64,000 nt of DNA from Brachypodium distachyon (Eukaryota > Streptophyta > Magnoliopsida > Poales > Poaceae). Positions 60,801 through 64,000 of this stretch are shown piece by piece. The notes below the pieces were generated by a model. That model made no database searches. It was not told the DNA's origin and saw nothing but the letters and a program-made list of their open reading frames with translations. The stretch covers positions 34,782,150-34,846,149 of the forward strand of contig NC_016134.3 in assembly GCF_000005505.3 (NCBI RefSeq). The letters are read 5' to 3'. The first letter of the stretch is position 1; every line of letters begins with the position of its first letter. Made by a program: the position numbers and the translations under genes.

Positions 60801-63351
60801 TACATTTATTACAGTGACAAAAGATAATTAAAATCATCACATCTGCCAGTGATACTGATAAATAAAATTGCAGCAGGCGGATATCTTGTACACAACTGGA
60901 TGCAAAACACATGCAGATAGTTATTCAAGAATATCGTGCATGCTAAGGCCTTGTTTGGAAGAGGGAATTCCCTGGTAAAGTTTCGTATTGAGTTAAAAAT
61001 TTGACCTACATACCAAAACTCCAACAAAAAACACAATGAATCTAAACAGGAACAAAGTGTGTTTGTGTCATTGTGTGTGGTTGTACCCAGCCTCTGCAAA
61101 TATCCACCTTTCCAATACAACGAGATGCAATGTTTTTGCGTTTCTCGGAAAAAGAAGTTTGTTTCCATGAAAGTAGTGAACAGATTCATCGTAAAGTTGG
61201 AGCACTACACCAGTTCTTCCTTTTTCCATGCACCGAGGAACCATCCCAGTGCTTAATAGGGTGATACTTTTCTAAAATTACTACCAGACATGAATGGGAA
61301 ATGTTTAACCATGGCAAGATCACTAGAATTTTAAAATATGGTGATTGATAGGTACCTCTGAAACGAAAACATACCACATCAGCTACATATCACCTTCTTA
61401 CTTTCATAAATATTTTTATTCAATTTAATGTATGTGAAATTGAGAATCCGTATACTTCATTTTGCAGATGCTCATACGGTCATGTGTTCCTAGGAGGCTT
61501 GGATATAATTCAATTTTATTAACACTCTAACTCACAACATAACACTATTGTTCTTCCTTTTCTTCCCATGTACATGTTCTTTCTACTATTTAGAAATTGC
61601 GAGTTTAGGGAATAATATCTTAATCGTGTGGTTATATGTTCCTAGGATATAATTTTATTAATACTGTAAGTCACGCAGGATAACACTATTGTTCTTCCTT
61701 TTTTCTTCCTTGTACATGTTTCTTCTTCTACTTTACTTAGAAACCGCAAGTTAAGAAAACAGTATCTTAAACCTTGAAGGTAAGAAAACAGCATGGAACC
61801 AAACCCACCCCTTTCATGTTTCAACCAGAAAGGTAGCATGCAGTGCAAAAAAATTACAATCAAATGGCATAGCTAGTCTTATTTTGGACAACTTATCGAA
61901 AAAAGGAGAAATGTAGAACGTGCTGCTCTATTATGAAATATCATTTGGTTTTCTCGGGGGGAAATGAACTATTGTTTGTTCACAGATCACTTGTCAAGAC
62001 GATGAAGGCTTCTATCTTCCAAGTTTGACAAAAAGAAACTGGACATATGACTTCTCTAGATTATACTCAACCCTAACTGCAAATTGAACATCAATCTTAC
62101 CAACTTGGCGACTTGCTTAGATGCCCCAAAATCAGCAAGTTTAATGCACCCTTTGTTATCGACAAGAATGTTTGCGCCCTGAAATTTGATTACAAAACAA
62201 GTATCATCACAAACAATGAGCAAAACAAAACAATCAAAGATAAAATAATGATATTGCCGGTTCAGACTTCAGAGTTTGTACCTTTATGTCTCTATGTATT
62301 ATTGCATTGTTATGTAGATATTCCAACCCTTGCAAAATCTGTTTAGTATACTTCCTAATGACCTGATCAACATATGCAACAAATCAGTTTCTCTTCTGTG
62401 GTAAATCACAGAAACCACATATATTGATGGTTACTTACTGCCTCAGGGAATGAACCGAGTTTCCCCAGAAGTGATTGAATTGACCCTCCAGGAACAAACT
62501 CCAGCAAAATATTCAGTGTGTCTTCCTCGCGAACCGTACCAAGGTACCTCTTCCCAAACCACAAAAAATAATAATCAAACACCTCTGGGCTAGGAGTTAA
62601 GTAAAGAATTCATTGCGCAATCTATCTTGCATCAACTTACCACAATATTGGGGTGAGATAGGTTCTTGAGGAGCTTCACTTCTTCCTCCAGCTCTCTTAT
62701 ATGCGCCTAAAAATAGACCGAATCCACAAAGCACCTAATTTAAGTAAATGCCTCCAAAATCTAAATGTCTAACCAAATCAACAGGCGGCTGGATAAATGC
62801 TACTCACTTGGGCTTTCTCCCGCGTCGCGTTGCTACTCCCGATCAAAACCTGGAACCGAAAATGGAATAAAGGAGAAAGTCACTAAATCGAATGCCTCCA
62901 AAACTCGGGACAGTAAAAGCCTAATACCGCTTCGCAAAAACCCCAGCACCTGCTTTACTGCGAGGAGCTCGCCAGTGTCCAGGTTCATCCCGAGGTAGAC
63001 TTGCCCGAATGCGCCCGACCCGATCATCTCGCCCTTCCGCCACCGGATCGGCGGGTTCTCCTCTGGTCGGCCTCCTCCGCCGTCGGCCGACACGGGCGTC
63101 GGCGGCAGCAGGCGGCGCGGCGGCGAGGGGCTCTTGGAGATGAGACCGAGCAGTCCCATCCCCCTCGACTTGCGGAGGCAGGAGCTGATCCGGACGCCGA
63201 TCCCTCCAGCGGCAACCCCGCCGAGGGGTCCGGCGGGGGGCTCCGGGGCGGCGGCCCCGCTTGTGCGGAAGGCCATGGACCGGCGCACGGAGTCGAATAG
63301 ATCGTGGAACCCGGGGCCACCGCCGCCGCCGCCAGCGTCGTCCCGTCTCAT
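57863..63351 (-). CDS. MAP kinase kinase kinase, NPK1/ANP type, 684 aa, 17 exons
   Basis: Exons: 63351-62950, 62849-62808, 62706-62641, 62549-62439, 62362-62282, 62178-62101, 60711-60629, 60059-59978, 59897-59797, 59667-59628, 59517-59458, 59377-59325, 59229-59091, 58946-58731, 58647-58310, 58101-58034, 57957-57863. All are GT-AG and in phase. The N-terminus contains [15 protein letters not shown], as in ANP proteins. Kinase features: Gly loop [11 protein letters not shown] (near 110), catalytic Lys in LAVKQ (near 132), HRDIK (230-234), DFG (250-252), GTPHWMAPE (271-279). The C-terminus holds the charged [18 protein letters not shown], which fits the kinesin-binding coiled coil of NPK1. NPK1/ANP kinases act with NACK kinesins and a MAPK cascade in phragmoplast expansion during cytokinesis. 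Length matches tobacco NPK1 (about 690). Intron 6 is 1389 bp with transposon-like and duplicated sequence. Confidence 0.95.
61483..61770. repeat. Diverged tandem duplication of about 140 bp in a kinase intron
   Basis: 61483-61623 and 61636-61770 share, in the same order, gttcctagga, ataacactattgttcttcct and tgtacatgtt, ending agtatctta or aatatctta. Both copies lie in intron 6 of the MAPKKK gene. Confidence 0.7.
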
Positions 63352-64000
63352 GGGCCGGAGTCTAGGGTTCGGCGCGCGACTCCGCTGTCGTGTCGGCGGC
63401 GGCGTCGGGGTGGGAACGAATCGTGGGGGAATGGGGAACGGAGACGCCCCTCTCGGCTGGGCTGCGGGATTTTGAAATTCTGGGGTTTGTGGGAGACGGT
63501 GGATAGACTGGAATGCCCCTAGCGACCGTTGGGGAAGGAACCGGCTCTGGAGACTGGTTGGAGCCTTGGAGCGGTGTGGGCCGACCAGGAGTTCGTCGGG
63601 CGCGAGAAATGACTTCCACGTCTGCTTTGGTAGGGAAAGTGCCACGCCAGGTGGGTGGCCAGGAGAGCTCCCATGAAGTTCAGAATTCAGAGATCTCATT
63701 TTTCGACTGCCATTTGATTATCTGCTACCATCTCTTCACTGTCGTTGTGGAACTTTATTTTCACATGGTCAATGAGAGCTTAGGATATGTTCACCGTCCG
63801 ATATGGTTGACGCATTTGATTTGTACGTCTGTGTGTCGATCTAATATTAGCACTAACTTAAATCTTTGGCATAGAACTTTTGATGCATTTATTTCGTGAA
63901 CATCGACAAAACAAAACTTGACGAAGGAAAAGGAAAGAGTGATGAATCCACGAAGGTTAAAAAAAAAAGAGTGATGAATCCACGATGTGCTAGTGACAAC
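63352..64000. other. 5' UTR/promoter region of the MAPKKK gene
   Basis: GC-rich to about 63600, then AT-rich. The kinase frame is open upstream to 63699, but the extra sequence is Pro/Arg-rich and unlike the family N-terminus, so it is taken as 5' UTR. No other feature seen. Confidence 0.5.

Noticed and set aside
63352..63699. Upstream in-frame extension of the MAPKKK to a methionine at 63699
   Set aside because: The extra 116 residues are Pro/Arg-rich and unlike NPK1/ANP N-termini; the ATG at 63351 precedes the family-like [11 protein letters not shown].
1..64000. tRNA, rRNA, microRNA precursors, CRISPR arrays, telomere or centromere repeats
   Set aside because: None was found by eye on either strand; covariance-model and small-RNA searches were not possible, so small RNA genes cannot be excluded.

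Overview
The window is nuclear DNA from a grass (Poaceae, probably a Pooideae relative). The evidence is GC-rich first exons with AT-rich introns, many TA-flanked Stowaway-type and TTA-flanked Tourist-type MITEs, a chromodomain Ty3/gypsy element primed by initiator tRNA-Met, a Tat-type gypsy element with an antisense ORF, and six plant genes with clear intron-exon structure. The species cannot be named from the sequence alone. Gene models below were built by hand: splice sites, phases and protein continuity were checked exon by exon, but no transcript or database search was available.

Layout. 1-11156 is a nested retrotransposon block. A minus-strand Ty3/gypsy chromovirus (1-8771, its 3' LTR cut by the window edge) is inserted into the antisense ORF of a plus-strand Tat-like gypsy element, of which the 3' part and 3' LTR (10345-11156) are seen. 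13015-16348 (+) is a 14-exon nucleobase-ascorbate transporter. 16.4-32.8 kb is gene-poor: MITEs, a LINE-like 3' end, a two-exon gene fragment, a complete solo LTR with target-site duplication, an unidentified split ORF, a 1.05 kb TTA-flanked inverted-repeat element with an antisense ORF, and local tandem duplications. 32801-33611 (+) is a PADRE/DUF4228 gene. 34-43 kb is mostly intergenic, with a perfect 155-bp duplication, an unrecognised minus-strand ORF pair and a Tourist-like MITE. 43777-46558 (-) is a D-type cyclin. 50842-52391 (-) is a small, probably plastid protein of unknown function. 53112-55941 (-) is an 88-residue protein resembling succinate dehydrogenase subunit 7. 57863-63351 (-) is a 17-exon MAP kinase kinase kinase of the NPK1/ANP type.

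The host genes do not form a pathway or cluster. The D cyclin (G1/S) and the NPK1/ANP kinase (cytokinesis) both act in cell division, but nothing in the sequence links them. No exotic defence, CRISPR or biosynthetic system was found. The points most worth checking are the gypsy element that keeps pol but lacks the gag capsid region, its second internal polypurine-tract copy, two GC-AG introns in neighbouring genes, the 1.05 kb TIR element with an ORF, and several very local duplications.
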